Source of the DNA: an uncultured Oscillospiraceae bacterium
GTDB taxonomy: Bacteria; Bacillota; Clostridia; Oscillospirales; Ruminococcaceae
DNA length: 64,000 nt
Assembly (NCBI GenBank): GCA_910579125.1
Contig: CAJTTH010000003.1
Coordinates: 16,480-80,479 of the forward strand
Reading direction: 5' to 3'
Shown: positions 8,941 to 15,032 of the stretch, piece after piece
Numbering within the stretch: the stretch's first letter is position 1
Layout of the letters: every line of letters starts with the position of its first letter
Position numbers and translations under genes: made by a program
Notes under the pieces: model-generated
Database searches by the model: none
What the model saw: the letters and a program-made list of their open reading frames with translations, nothing else
Told to the model about the DNA's origin: nothing

Positions 8941-8965
8941 AAAGCCCGAGCATTGCCCGGGCTTT
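8941..8965. terminator. Bidirectional terminator between perR and putP
   Basis: An 11-pair stem (AAAGCCCGAGC against GCCCGGGCTTT) with an ATT loop lies between two convergent stop codons. The minus-strand side is followed by five T, so it should end putP transcripts best. Confidence 0.8.
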
Positions 8966-8975
8966 GTTATTCAAA

Positions 8976-10508
8976 TTACGCTTCTTTGCCGCCGATCTCC
9001 GTCTTTGACGCTTTGGCGAAAAGCTCGTTCACCTTTGCGCCGTTGATCTTCGTTATCAGCGAAACAACTATTACGGCTGCCATTGCAATCAAAAATGCCG
9101 GTGCAAGCGAGTAGATCCCCGTTGCGGCAAGCACGGGAACGTTCTCCCAGATTATAACGGACGCTCCGCCCGTAATTATCCCCGCGACCGCACCTTGAAT
9201 TGTCATTCTCTTCCAGAAGAGCGACAGCAGCATAACAGGTCCAAACGCCGCACCGAGACCCGCCCACGCGTAGGATACCAATCCCATAACGGAACTGTTC
9301 TCGTCGAGCGCGATAACGTAAGCGATGACCGCGACAAGGATAACCGTGCCGCGCGATATCCACATAAGGGTTTTCTCGCTTGCGTTTTTCTTGAAGAGCT
9401 TGAACATATCGTTCGTTACCGCAGACGATGTTACAAGAAGCTGGGAATCCGCCGTGCTCATGATAGCCGCCAGAATTGCCGAAAGAATAACTCCCGCGAT
9501 AAGAGCTGGCAGCAGCGAACTCGACAGGAACATAAAGATTTTTTCGCTGTCGCCCATTTCGTTGAATTTCGCGAGCAGTTCCGCGTTTTCGGGGTTATGC
9601 AGGAACATCATTCCGAACACGCCCACCAGAACCGCCGCCGCGAGCGTTACAAACACCCAGATCGTCGCGATAAGGCGCGATTTCTTGATAAGGTCGCTGC
9701 TCTTTATTGCCATAAAGCGCACAAGAATATGCGGCATTCCGAAGTAGCCGAGACCCCACGCCAGACCGGAAATAATGGTCGTTACGGCAAGAGAGCCGTC
9801 GGGAGCTTTAATGAAGCTGAAATAGTACTCGGTGACCGCGTTCGAGTTAAGCGCGTTCTGAAACGCGCCGCCGAGGTCGGGAGTTTTAACAAGCAGCACA
9901 ATGGGAACAATTACCAATGCCGCGAACATCAGCATTCCCTGAATAAGATCGGTCCAGCAAACCGCGAGAAATCCGCCGAGGAACGTATACGAAATTATTA
10001 TCAGAGCGCCGATAGTAAGCGAGAGAACGTAATCCGCACCGAAAACGAAGTTGAACAGCTTTGCGCCGCCGCTGAACGCCGAAGCAGTGTAAATCAGAAA
10101 GAAGAAGAAAATGATTACCGCGCAAACGAAACGAACCACGGGCGAGGTGCTGAAAAAGCGCTTTTGCAGATATTCGGGGATAGTAATGGCGTCGCCCGCC
10201 GCATAGGACATCTTGCGCAGTCTGGACGCGCAAATCCTCCAATTGAGGTACGTACCGATAAATAAGCCGATAGCTATCCAGCTTTGGGCAAGTCCGCCGA
10301 CTAAAATCGAGCCGGGCAATCCCATAAGCAGCCAACCGCTCATATCGGAGGCTTGCGCCGAGATCGCGGTCGTCCAGCTGCCGAGCTGCCGTCCGCCGAG
10401 GAAATAGTCGTTCATATTCTTCGAGCGCCTAAACGACCATATTCCGATACCGAGAATGATAAGCGCGTACAATCCGAACGCTATCACGGTAAAAATGTTG
10501 AATTCCAT
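8976..10508 (-). CDS. putP: Sodium/proline symporter PutP
   Basis: Sodium:solute symporter (SSS family, LeuT fold) that imports proline as nutrient or osmoprotectant. The 510 residues hold about thirteen hydrophobic helices and the family blocks SFRRSKNMNDYFLGGRQLG, an ASDMSGWLLMGLPG block with the conserved Asp, and the Na-site helix MSTADSQLLVTSSAVTND. Length and order match PutP. It has its own promoter, and no proline-catabolic genes sit beside it, so osmotic or general uptake is as likely as catabolism. Confidence 0.93.
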   Translation of the reverse strand: MEFNIFTVIAFGLYALIILGIGIWSFRRSKNMNDYFLGGRQLGSWTTAISAQASDMSGWLLMGLPGSILVGGLAQSWIAIGLFIGTYLNWRICASRLRKMSYAAGDAITIPEYLQKRFFSTSPVVRFVCAVIIFFFFLIYTASAFSGGAKLFNFVFGADYVLSLTIGALIIISYTFLGGFLAVCWTDLIQGMLMFAALVIVPIVLLVKTPDLGGAFQNALNSNAVTEYYFSFIKAPDGSLAVTTIISGLAWGLGYFGMPHILVRFMAIKSSDLIKKSRLIATIWVFVTLAAAVLVGVFGMMFLHNPENAELLAKFNEMGDSEKIFMFLSSSLLPALIAGVILSAILAAIMSTADSQLLVTSSAVTNDMFKLFKKNASEKTLMWISRGTVILVAVIAYVIALDENSSVMGLVSYAWAGLGAAFGPVMLLSLFWKRMTIQGAVAGIITGGASVIIWENVPVLAATGIYSLAPAFLIAMAAVIVVSLITKINGAKVNELFAKASKTEIGGKEA

Positions 10509-10542
10509 ACGTTGTCTCCTTAATTATATAATAATCCATAAC

Positions 10543-10571
10543 ATTATAACATATTTTTACAGATAATGCAA
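10543..10571 (-). promoter_or_regulatory. Promoter of putP
   Basis: TTGCAT and TATAAT are separated by 17 bases on the minus strand, about 35-65 bases before the putP ATG; an AAGGAG ribosome site follows. Confidence 0.65.
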
Positions 10572-10638
10572 GTCCTTTCGTGAAAAAATGTCTTTTTGAG
10601 AAACAATTACCTTTAATAATTCGCTGCCGCGTGAAAAT

Positions 10639-10703
10639 AATAATAGCGCAAAGGTTCTTCGGACTTAAATTCCGTATTGATCGTTTTTGCCTTTGCTATT
10701 ATT
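10639..10703 (+). promoter_or_regulatory. Long inverted repeat in the SASP 5' leader
   Basis: AATAATAGCGCAAAGG (10639-10654) can pair with CCTTTGCTATTATT (10690-10703), leaving only a two-base GC bulge. The enclosed 35 bases contain a smaller CGGA/TCCG hairpin. The 3' arm ends six bases before the AAGGAG ribosome site of the SASP gene, so folding could affect its translation or mRNA stability. A convincing SigG/SigF promoter was not seen. Confidence 0.6.
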
Positions 10704-10725
10704 GATTTCAAGGAGAATTTTGATT

Positions 10726-10902
10726 ATGTCTAACAAACAGTCTAAGGCTAACCTGAACAACATTAAGATGCAGGCAGCCAATGAAGTCGGCGTTACCCTC
10801 AACAACGGCTACAACGGCGATTTGACCGCAAGACAGGCAGGCTCTATCGGCGGTATGATGGTAAAGAAAATGATCGAATCCTACGAGCAGAACGCTAAGT
10901 AA
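10726..10902 (+). CDS. Alpha/beta-type small acid-soluble spore protein (SASP)
   Basis: Forespore DNA-binding protein that coats spore DNA, shifts it toward A form and protects it from UV and heat. The 58-residue product has the family core: the germination-protease-like region LNNIKMQAANEVGV, then GYNGDLTARQAGSIGGMMVKKM with the DNA-contacting GSIGG-type turn. The ATG follows AAGGAG at normal spacing; an upstream in-frame extension lies inside the leader hairpin and is rejected. It is monocistronic with a terminator and a structured leader. Confidence 0.96.
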   Translation: MSNKQSKANLNNIKMQAANEVGVTLNNGYNGDLTARQAGSIGGMMVKKMIESYEQNAK

Positions 10903-10925
10903 GTACGGTCAAGAATTACAAAACG

Positions 10926-10955
10926 ATCCCTCGGGCAACAGTCCGGGGGATTTTG
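10926..10955 (+). terminator. Terminator after SASP
   Basis: A nine-pair stem ATCCCTCGG/CCGGGGGAT, with one G-T pair, is followed by TTTTGTATTT just past the SASP stop. Confidence 0.75.
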
Positions 10956-11020
10956 TATTTCTTTGCATAATCGCGCGAAAAACGCCAAAACTATACCTAT
11001 AATTTTTTTAGGAGGTTTTT

Positions 11021-11677
11021 ATGGCACAATATAAATGCAGCGTATGCGGCGTGGTTTTTGACGCGCCGAACCATGCCGAAGCGGTCTGCCCCGAATGCGG
11101 CGCAACGGGCTCGGATATCGCGGAAATTCAGGCGGGAAATCAGAACAAATACGCGGGAACGCAGACCGAGCGCAATCTCGAAGCAGCTTTCGCGGGAGAA
11201 TCGCAGGCACGGAATAAGTACACGTTTTTCGCGGCAAAGGCAAAACAAGACGGCTTCGAGCAGATAGCGCAGATATTTCAGACGACGGCGGACAACGAAA
11301 AGGAGCACGCCGAGATCTGGTTCAAGGAGCTCGGCGGAATAGGCACCACCGCGCAGAATTTAAAGGGCGCTGCCGAGGGCGAAAATTACGAGTGGACGAA
11401 TATGTATGCCGAGTTCGCGAAAACCGCCGACGAGGAGGGCTTTCCGGAGCTTGCGGCAAAGTTCCGTCTTGTCGCGGAGATCGAAAAGCACCACGAAGAG
11501 CGTTACCGCGCGCTTTTGAAGAACGTGGAAATGCAAGAGGTCTTCAAGCGCAGTGAGGTCAAGGTCTGGGAGTGCCGCAACTGTGGTCATATCGTCGTAG
11601 GAACGAGCGCACCGCAAACCTGTCCCGTCTGTTCCAAGCCGCAGAGCTATTTTCAGATCTGCCCCGAGAATTATTGA
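11021..11677 (+). CDS. rbr: Rubrerythrin with rubredoxin-like domains at both ends
   Basis: Non-heme diiron peroxidase that reduces hydrogen peroxide in anaerobes. The 218 residues show an N-terminal Cys4 domain (CSVCG at 6-10, CPECG at 23-27), the ferritin-like diiron domain at about 48-180 with Glu/His ligand motifs (GESQARNKYTFFA, ADNEKEHAE, EIEKHHEERY), and a C-terminal rubredoxin domain (CRNCGHI, CPVC). Classical rubrerythrin has only the C-terminal rubredoxin, so this is the longer form with an extra N-terminal iron or zinc centre. An AGGAGG ribosome site precedes the ATG and a hairpin follows. PerR control is plausible but no operator was recognised. Confidence 0.93.
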   Translation: MAQYKCSVCGVVFDAPNHAEAVCPECGATGSDIAEIQAGNQNKYAGTQTERNLEAAFAGESQARNKYTFFAAKAKQDGFEQIAQIFQTTADNEKEHAEIWFKELGGIGTTAQNLKGAAEGENYEWTNMYAEFAKTADEEGFPELAAKFRLVAEIEKHHEERYRALLKNVEMQEVFKRSEVKVWECRNCGHIVVGTSAPQTCPVCSKPQSYFQICPENY

Positions 11678-11683
11678 AAAAAA

Positions 11684-11716
11684 GAGACCCCGGAATTTTC
11701 CGAGGTCTCGGTCTTT
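11684..11716 (+). terminator. Terminator after rubrerythrin
   Basis: A ten-pair stem GAGACCCCGG/CCGAGGTCTC with one mismatch and an AATTTT loop is followed by GGTCTTTT. Confidence 0.8.
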
Positions 11717-11800
11717 TAAGGTCATGGACGAACGTCTGAGGATAACGCGCAGATTATCGTCACGACGCTTATACCTAGCGCGCATATCATTGAGATTAAC

Positions 11801-11934
11801 TCTGGACTTTGTTACCATGCCTATCATGGTAGGAACGTGAATTGCAGCAAGTACGCCGATTATCGTGATAACAACGATCAACTCAACCAACGTAAAGCCT
11901 TTTTTGCTCTGAGAGCCTGAAGCTTCTTTATTAT
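11801..11934 (-). pseudogene. Truncated, frameshifted type IV prepilin remnant
   Basis: The minus strand encodes a textbook prepilin cleavage and helix region, GFTLVELIVVITIIGVLAA, followed by VPTMIGMVTKSR, after which similarity stops and the open frame runs into the rubrerythrin terminator. A perfect AGGAGG lies eight bases before ATA ATA AAG AAG, which reads IIKKLQALRAKK, a typical pilin leader, but in the frame +1 to the GFTLVEL part. The two join by a -1 shift at six A followed by G (A AAA AAG, 11899-11905). The lost ATG (now ATA), the shift and the missing C-terminal pilin domain suggest decay. A programmed -1 shift is an alternative. Confidence 0.7.
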
Positions 11935-11963
11935 AGTAAAGACCTCCTGTAAAAAATTTTTCA

Positions 11964-12009
11964 CCCGAGGAATTCGGGCGGTTTATATATAACCACATCG
12001 TGGCTATAT
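11964..12009 (-). repeat. Two hairpins upstream of the pilin remnant
   Basis: A ten-pair stem ATATAACCAC/GTGGCTATAT with a three-base loop (11987-12009) and a five-pair CCCGA/TCGGG stem (11964-11978) precede the pilin ribosome site. On the minus strand a T-rich run follows the second stem. They may be a leader attenuator of the decayed gene. I could not match them to a riboswitch class. Confidence 0.4.
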
Positions 12010-12077
12010 CCGTTTTTTGTCTTTCGGCGACCTTTCTTATGCCCATATTTCTTTACATTTGTATATTACTATTTTTA

Positions 12078-12146
12078 TGTAGTTTTAATATTTTTATTAT
12101 ACTACACAATTATAGTTTTGTCAATACAACAAATATGTAGTATGAT
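12078..12146 (+). promoter_or_regulatory. Promoter and possible operators of the small XRE gene
   Basis: TTGTCA (12118-12123) and TATGAT (12141-12146) are spaced by 17 bases. The motif TGTAGT(AT) occurs three times: at 12078, inverted at 12099-12106, and at 12136-12143 overlapping the -10 box. Such spacing suits autorepression by the XRE protein; this is inference. Confidence 0.5.
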
Positions 12147-12185
12147 ATAATTTGTACAAAGTTATAAAAGAAAGGAAGTATTTTT

Positions 12186-12410
12186 GTGAAAAATTACTAT
12201 GAACGAATGCGTGATCTGCGGGAAGACCGAGATCTGCGTCAAGCGGATATGGCGGAGGCGCTGGGGCTTACAAATCAACAAGCCTATCAACGATACGAAG
12301 CGGGACGTGCCTTAATGCCTATCCACCTGCTGATAAAGGTGGCAATTTTTTATAATGTATCACTGGATTATCTCTGCGGACTTACGGACGACAAGCGCAA
12401 GTTTTGGTAA
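12186..12410 (+). CDS. Small XRE-family helix-turn-helix regulator
   Basis: A 74-residue single-domain DNA-binding protein starting at GTG after an AAAGGAAG site. The helix-turn-helix spans about residues 8-62: RDLREDRDLRQADMAEALGL then NQQAYQRYEAGRALMPIHLL, and ends with the LDYLCGLTDD tail common to SinR/cro-like proteins of Clostridia. It has no effector domain. Its targets are unknown; the nearby repeated TGTAGT motif suggests autoregulation. The next gene, pyrB, has its own promoter. Confidence 0.85.
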   Translation: MKNYYERMRDLREDRDLRQADMAEALGLTNQQAYQRYEAGRALMPIHLLIKVAIFYNVSLDYLCGLTDDKRKFW

Positions 12411-12435
12411 AGCAGAGATTTTTTTTATAATTGCC

Positions 12436-12464
12436 TTGTTTTTTGTGTCAAAATCTGTTATAAT
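12436..12464 (+). promoter_or_regulatory. Promoter of pyrB
   Basis: TTGTTT, 17 bases, TATAAT, with TG one base before the -10 (extended -10). The start is about 25 bases downstream, leaving too little leader for a PyrR attenuator; none was seen. Confidence 0.75.
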
Positions 12465-12489
12465 CTATTGTAAAAGGTGGGTGGTTTTT

Positions 12490-13566
12490 TTGAACAACTT
12501 TAACAATCTGATCGATATGGACGATTACACCGTTCCGCAGTGGAATGAAATAATCGAGCTGGCTGAGAAAATCAAGGAGAACCCCGAGGAATACGGCGAA
12601 AAATGCAAGGGGAAGATTATGGCGACCCTTTTCTATGAGCCGTCAACGCGCACGCAGATGAGCTTTCAGGCAGCAATGATACGGCTCGGCGGCAATATCA
12701 TCGGCTTTGACAATCCGAGCAATTCCTCTGTTGCCAAGGGCGAAAATCTCAAGGACACGATAAAGATAGTAAGCACTTACTCGGATATTCTGGTAATGCG
12801 GCATACTCAAGAGGGCTCTGCCAAAGCGGCGGCGCTGGTCGCGGACTGCCATGTTATAAATGCGGGCGACGGCGGACATCTTCACCCGACGCAGACCCTC
12901 ACAGACTTGCTTACGCTCAAATGCGAGCTCGGTCGGCTGGACAACCTTACGGTCGGGCTTTGCGGCGATTTAAAATATGGTCGGACGGTTCATTCGCTCG
13001 TTAAAGCACTGTCGTGTTATCCGAATAACAAATTCGTGCTTATCTCCACGCCCGATCTCGCACTGCCGAGCTATATCAAGGACGTTATCAGAGCACACGG
13101 TCTGGAGTTCACCGAGGTAAAGACGATAGATGAAGCGATAAAGGAACTCGATATGCTGTATATGACGCGCATCCAGCGCGAACGGTTCGCGGACGATTCG
13201 GAATACGAGCGCCAGAAAAACGTGTATTGTCTAACTAAAGCGAAAATGCAGTACGCGCGCAGGGATATGATCGTAATGCACCCTCTGCCCCGCGTAAACG
13301 AAATCGAGGTCGCCGTTGACGACGACCCCAGAGCTGCATATTTCCGCCAAGCCAACAACGGAATGTATGTTCGTATGGCGCTTATCATGTACACAATGAC
13401 GCGAGAGCCGAAGATAAAGCCGCTGCTGGTCGGCGAGATACATAATAAGGTGTGCTGCACCAACCCGAAGTGCGTTACACAGACCGAGGAGTATTTGCCG
13501 CACAGCTTTATCAACCGCGGCGATATTCTGGTATGCGAGTACTGCGACGAGCGAATTCTTCTGTAA
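12490..13566 (+). CDS. pyrB: Aspartate carbamoyltransferase catalytic chain fused to a PyrI-type zinc domain
   Basis: Condenses carbamoyl phosphate with aspartate, the first committed step of pyrimidine synthesis. I place the start at TTG after AGGTGGGTGG; a longer upstream reading lacks a ribosome site and overlaps the promoter. The 358 residues carry the carbamoyl-phosphate motif PSTRTQ (Ser52-Thr55), the second-domain GDLKYGRT motif and HPLPR. The last ~45 residues add a zinc ribbon with Cys323-x4-Cys328 and Cys349-x2-Cys352, the same spacing as the zinc site of E. coli PyrI (109/114/138/141), but with no allosteric nucleotide domain. Thus it is PyrB plus the PyrI zinc domain only. The gene is monocistronic. 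Confidence 0.93.
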   Translation: MNNFNNLIDMDDYTVPQWNEIIELAEKIKENPEEYGEKCKGKIMATLFYEPSTRTQMSFQAAMIRLGGNIIGFDNPSNSSVAKGENLKDTIKIVSTYSDILVMRHTQEGSAKAAALVADCHVINAGDGGHLHPTQTLTDLLTLKCELGRLDNLTVGLCGDLKYGRTVHSLVKALSCYPNNKFVLISTPDLALPSYIKDVIRAHGLEFTEVKTIDEAIKELDMLYMTRIQRERFADDSEYERQKNVYCLTKAKMQYARRDMIVMHPLPRVNEIEVAVDDDPRAAYFRQANNGMYVRMALIMYTMTREPKIKPLLVGEIHNKVCCTNPKCVTQTEEYLPHSFINRGDILVCEYCDERILL

Positions 13567-13570
13567 CAAC

Positions 13571-13597
13571 AAAAGCCGAGCGATATGCCCGGCTTTT
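13571..13597 (+). terminator. Terminator after pyrB
   Basis: An 11-pair stem AAAAGCCGAGC/GCCCGGCTTTT with one mismatch and a GATAT loop lies right after the pyrB stop. Confidence 0.75.
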
Positions 13598-13601
13598 AAC
13601 T

Positions 13602-13772
13602 TTAAAACAAATATTCCAGAAAAACATCCTGCGAGGCGTCTATTGAAAAAGCAATGAGCCATATGCCGAGCCAGAGCATCGGATTTGAGAGGGATACAAC
13701 GAGCCACTCTTAAACCATAACGGGAAACACAAGCGACCCTATCCCTTGCCTTACAGTGAGCCTGTTTACCAT
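13602..13772 (-). pseudogene. Internally deleted tandem copy of the neighbouring membrane protein gene
   Basis: One frame of 57 codons reads MVNRLTVRQGIGSLVFPVMV, a TAA stop, then EWLVVSLSNPMLWLGIWLIA and a 15-residue end before a second stop. Both halves resemble the gene just upstream on the same strand: its start MKHKLTKYELLGSLAYPVVI and its last ~40 residues (AWLIIFLANPTLADFFTYL). The middle ~110 codons are gone. An AGGAG-like site precedes the ATG. It looks like a tandem duplicate gutted by an internal deletion, with the nonsense codon at the join. Confidence 0.6.
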
Positions 13773-13783
13773 ATTCTTTCTCC

Positions 13784-14281
13784 TCACAGAAACGTCAAGT
13801 TATAGCGCTCCACCAAAAGATTGATGTCCTTTAGTTGTGTAAGATAGGTGAAAAAATCCGCGAGTGTCGGATTTGCAAGGAAGATTATCAGCCACGCGGA
13901 GAATTTCACAGGGCGCGCCTTGTAGAAAAAAAGTCCCGAAAAGACAAGCGAAATAAGCAGCATAACGGGTTTTGCAGTAAACATGGTCTTGTAGTCGATA
14001 TACTGCTTAGCCAGGGAAGTAACCGCGACTGTGCTGACAAAAATCAGCAGACGCGGCAAAAATTGCTCCGAGGTGTCGATCTGCAGAACGAGCGTGAAGA
14101 TGATCGGCAGCACGCCGCACGCAGCAGCCGCGATTATGTATCCCCACTGCTGAAAATATTGAGGACTTATGCTGCCGAATATCTGAACCGTACCCCAATA
14201 TTTCCACGCCGCCCATATAACGATTACGACGGGGTACGCCAACGAGCCGAGCAGCTCGTATTTTGTGAGTTTATGTTTCAT
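13784..14281 (-). CDS. Hypothetical five-helix membrane protein
   Basis: A 165-residue protein with about five hydrophobic segments (near residues 14-30, 45-65, 72-92, 100-118 and 125-145), Lys-rich at both membrane edges. It begins MKHKLTKYELLGSLAYPVVI. I do not recognise a family. It is single, followed by a degraded partial copy of itself. The gene before it in transcription order is the SIMPL protein, separated by a terminator-like hairpin, so it is probably transcribed alone. No catalytic motif is apparent. Confidence 0.7.
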   Translation of the reverse strand: MKHKLTKYELLGSLAYPVVIVIWAAWKYWGTVQIFGSISPQYFQQWGYIIAAAACGVLPIIFTLVLQIDTSEQFLPRLLIFVSTVAVTSLAKQYIDYKTMFTAKPVMLLISLVFSGLFFYKARPVKFSAWLIIFLANPTLADFFTYLTQLKDINLLVERYNLTFL

Positions 14282-14344
14282 TTTTCCTCCGTTTATTAAA
14301 ACTGATTTTATTTATAACACATTTGCGTATTTTTTTCAAGAGCG

Positions 14345-14372
14345 AAAGGCTTGCCCGTTTGGACAAGCCTTT
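14345..14372 (-). terminator. Terminator-like hairpin after the SIMPL gene
   Basis: AAAGGCTTG pairs with CAAGCCTTT around a ten-base loop. The T-tract on the minus strand is short, so the hairpin may be weak. Confidence 0.55.
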
Positions 14373-14375
14373 ATT

Positions 14376-15029
14376 TTATATTATTTCCCAGATGAAATCC
14401 GCCGAATCGCTTGAATTGATGTCCTCGGGTTCAAACTCGGGAACAGCGCCTGCCGAGACTGCTCCGCGCTCCATTTCCATTGTGTATGCGCTCGCCGAAT
14501 AGACGTTTATATCCGTCCAGTCGTAGTTGATATTGAGGAGCGTACCGAGCTTCACACCTGATGCCGCGCAGAGAATTTCAGCTTTCTGACGGGCATTTTC
14601 GGTCGCCGCTCTGAGCAGCTCCGCGCTAATCTTCTCGGGTTCTTTTACGGTAAACTTTATCGAAAACTCCGCGTCCGCGCCGCTGTTTGATATTGCCGTG
14701 AGCGTTTCCGCGAGCTTCTTCGCGTTCATATCGAACGACAGTCTGAGTGTATAACGGCAGACATATCCCGCAAAAACATTGCGGTATCTTCCGCGCTCGT
14801 CAGTCTCGCCCTCGTAATTCGTCCGTACATTGAACGAAAGCGTCTTTAAGTCATCCTTGGCGAACCCCGAAGAAACAACCGCGCTTTGCAGCAGCTCAAT
14901 GCGCTTATTCGCGCCCTCAACGGACTTGGCATACTCCTTGTCCTTGGAGACGATATTGAGCGTTATCGCGATAAAATCGGGCTTTACGGAGGCAGTGCCT
15001 ATTCCCTTTACTGTTATCGTTCTCGGCAT
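14376..15029 (-). CDS. SIMPL domain (DUF541) protein
   Basis: A 217-residue member of the SIMPL/YggE-like family, whose molecular function is not settled (linked to oxidative stress and immune signalling in some members). It begins with the family's strand RTITVKGIGTASVKPDFIAI and carries the conserved L-x-T-x-F-x-V pattern (DDLKTLSFNVRTNYE) and a region rich in ARQKAEILCAASG. Unlike many relatives it shows no signal peptide, so it is probably cytoplasmic. It starts three bases after oadB stops, so it is likely cotranscribed with the sodium-pump genes. Confidence 0.8.
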   Translation of the reverse strand: MPRTITVKGIGTASVKPDFIAITLNIVSKDKEYAKSVEGANKRIELLQSAVVSSGFAKDDLKTLSFNVRTNYEGETDERGRYRNVFAGYVCRYTLRLSFDMNAKKLAETLTAISNSGADAEFSIKFTVKEPEKISAELLRAATENARQKAEILCAASGVKLGTLLNINYDWTDINVYSASAYTMEMERGAVSAGAVPEFEPEDINSSDSADFIWEII

Positions 15030-15032
15030 GGC

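Noticed and set aside
10600..10726. SigG/SigF promoter for the SASP gene (GTATT at 10674 and CTATTAT at 10696).
   Set aside because: It would put the transcription start almost on the ribosome site, and these bases form the leader inverted repeat; a CATTATA further upstream lacks a -35.
11000..11020. PerR box before rubrerythrin.
   Set aside because: Only a loose ATAATT match is present; no TTATAAT-N-ATTATAA palindrome.
11360..12046. A 228-codon minus-strand frame covering the pilin motif and extending antisense through the rubrerythrin gene.
   Set aside because: Only the ~45 codons around the pilin helix look protein-like; the rest mirrors rubrerythrin codons, and the proposed start lies in a hairpin region without a ribosome site.
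11940..12050. c-di-GMP riboswitch in the pilin leader.
   Set aside because: Neither the class I core (GGCAAACC...GACGCAAAGC) nor the class II pseudoknot consensus is recognisable.
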